The notes below the pieces were generated by a model. That model had not been told where the DNA came from. It made no database searches and saw only the letters and a program-made list of their open reading frames with translations. Shown in pieces: positions 35,747 through 36,761 of a DNA stretch of 36,761 bases. The first letter of the stretch is position 1. Every line of letters starts with the position of its first letter. The DNA comes from an uncultured Verrucomicrobiota bacterium (GTDB lineage Bacteria > Verrucomicrobiota > Verrucomicrobiia > Opitutales > Opitutaceae), in assembly GCA_903960515.1 (NCBI GenBank), contig CAJCBL010000258.1, forward strand, positions 1 through 36,761. The letters run 5' to 3'. A program made the position numbers and the translations under genes.

Positions 35747-36761
35747 ATGATCACTAGGACTTCCCTCCGCCCGCTCCTCGTAGCCGTCACGCTTGCCACC
35801 ACCGCTTTCGCCGCTCTCCCCACTCTGCCCAGCAACCGTACCGCCACCTTCGAAACCGGGCTCAGCCCCACTCGGGAGATCCACGTCGCCATCACTGGCA
35901 ACGACTCCAACGGCGACGGAAGCGCGGCCCGCCCCTTGCGCACCATCGGCCGCGGTGCCGCTGCCGCCGCTCCGGGCACCAGCATCGTCATACACTCCGG
36001 CACCTACTCAGGCGGAACCTACATCTCCAACCTCGCCGGCACCGCAACCTCGCCCATCTGGCTCGGCGGCGCCCCCGGCGAGCCCCGGCCCGTTGTCAAC
36101 GGCTCGGCGGAGGGCATCCACCTCACCGCAGTCCGCTACCTCATCCTCCACAACCTCGAGATCACCGCCTCCACCGACAACGGCATCAACTGCGACGACG
36201 GCGGCGCCTACGCCAACCCCGAGGCCTCCCAGCACATCGTCTTTCGCGACCTCCGCATCCATCATATCGGCACCGGCGGCAACCAGGACGGCATGAAGCT
36301 CTCCGGCGTGAACGACTATTTCGTGCTCGGCTGCGAGATCACCGATGGAAGCGCCGGCGGCAGCGGCATCGACCACGTGGGCTGCCACCGCGGCCTGCTG
36401 GTGGGCAACCGCTTTGTACGCTCCGGCACCAACGCCATCCAAACCAAGGGCGGCAGCACCGACATCGAGATCCGCGGCAACTGGGTCGAAGAGTGCGGCA
36501 GCAGGGGCCTTCATATCGGAGGCAGCACCGGCTTGGTCTACTTCCGCGCGCCCCTCTCCACCACGGCGATTAACTACGAGGCCCGCCGCATCCGCGCCAT
36601 AGCCAACGTCATCATAGGCGCCGAGGCCGCTGCCGGCATCGTGGGTGCCAGCGATTGCCTTATCCTCAACAACACCATCCTCACCCCGCACAACTGGGTC
36701 TTCCGCATCCTCCAGGAAACCGTCACCACGCCGCCCTACACCTTCGCCGCCTGCGGCAACA
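35747..36761 (+). CDS. Secreted right-handed beta-helix protein, near-duplicate of the 24210 gene, 3'-truncated by window edge
   Basis: ATG 35747 opens a frame that stays open to the window end (338 codons). The signal peptide MITRTSLRPLLVAVTLATTAFA and every beta-helix coil correspond one to one, without gaps, to the protein at 24210-25964. I count about 32 amino-acid differences, mostly conservative (Ile/Val/Leu, Ala/Ser) and concentrated in the signal peptide and the first 60 residues. The N-terminal motifs (HVAITGNDSNGDGS, IHSGTYSGG) and GGNQDGMKLSG are kept. The upstream pyrimidine-rich array and its flank are duplicated too, so the copy includes regulatory sequence. The remaining roughly 246 residues, including an expected shared tail, lie beyond the window. 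Same presumed extracellular polysaccharide-active role; the two may differ in specificity. Confidence 0.85.
   Translation, partial: MITRTSLRPLLVAVTLATTAFAALPTLPSNRTATFETGLSPTREIHVAITGNDSNGDGSAARPLRTIGRGAAAAAPGTSIVIHSGTYSGGTYISNLAGTATSPIWLGGAPGEPRPVVNGSAEGIHLTAVRYLILHNLEITASTDNGINCDDGGAYANPEASQHIVFRDLRIHHIGTGGNQDGMKLSGVNDYFVLGCEITDGSAGGSGIDHVGCHRGLLVGNRFVRSGTNAIQTKGGSTDIEIRGNWVEECGSRGLHIGGSTGLVYFRAPLSTTAINYEARRIRAIANVIIGAEAAAGIVGASDCLILNNTILTPHNWVFRILQETVTTPPYTFAACGN

Overview
The window is GC-rich (rows counted by eye run near 70% G+C) and looks like accessory chromosome from a Verrucomicrobiota bacterium, most likely an Opitutaceae relative. The reasons are: (i) large secreted, multidomain carbohydrate-active proteins that all end in the same roughly 130-residue tail (Tyr-x-x-Trp-Arg start, Asp-Pro-Asp-rich loop, Arg-Arg-Phe-Leu-Arg finish), a type of tail common in that phylum; (ii) many large GT-C-like membrane proteins; (iii) start codons mostly without a Shine-Dalgarno sequence; (iv) palindromic and pyrimidine-rich intergenic repeats. 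No rRNA, tRNA, transposase, integrase or CRISPR array was found. The taxon call is inference.

Layout. Positions 1-11514 (+ strand) hold five closely packed or overlapping genes for polytopic membrane proteins of GT-C (GT39-like) or related type. Four of them carry one or two copies of the same extracytoplasmic beta-sandwich-like domain at the C-terminus. A convergent hairpin separates them from a minus-strand block: another GT-C-like protein (11622-13790, a paralogue of the first, truncated gene), a small secreted protein (13979-14479) and the cysteine desulfurase sufS (14607-15866).

Divergently from sufS, positions 16119-36761 (+ strand) encode a secretome island: a GH44 glucanase-type protein, a serine esterase whose signal peptide is out of frame by one base, a right-handed beta-helix protein, an FN3-containing protein, a giant SGNH-like/CBM6/CHB_HEX/CE4 protein, a second beta-helix protein, and the start of a near-duplicate of the first beta-helix gene, cut by the window end. 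Every complete one ends in the shared tail. The intergenic regions carry a strong intrinsic terminator, two nearly identical triple palindromic units, and pyrimidine-rich degenerate repeats placed just before start codons.

How it fits together. The island looks like a set of exported enzymes for plant-type or algal polysaccharides (beta-glucan or xyloglucan backbone, ester and acetyl side groups, beta-helix lyase-like proteins), built by repeated duplication and domain swapping around a common C-terminal module. The membrane protein cluster probably makes or decorates an envelope glycan. Whether it acts on the tagged secretome is an open hypothesis. The least explained elements are the shared C-terminal tail, the shared GT-C beta domain, the CE4 segment of foreign composition capped by the native tail, and the repeat architecture between genes.
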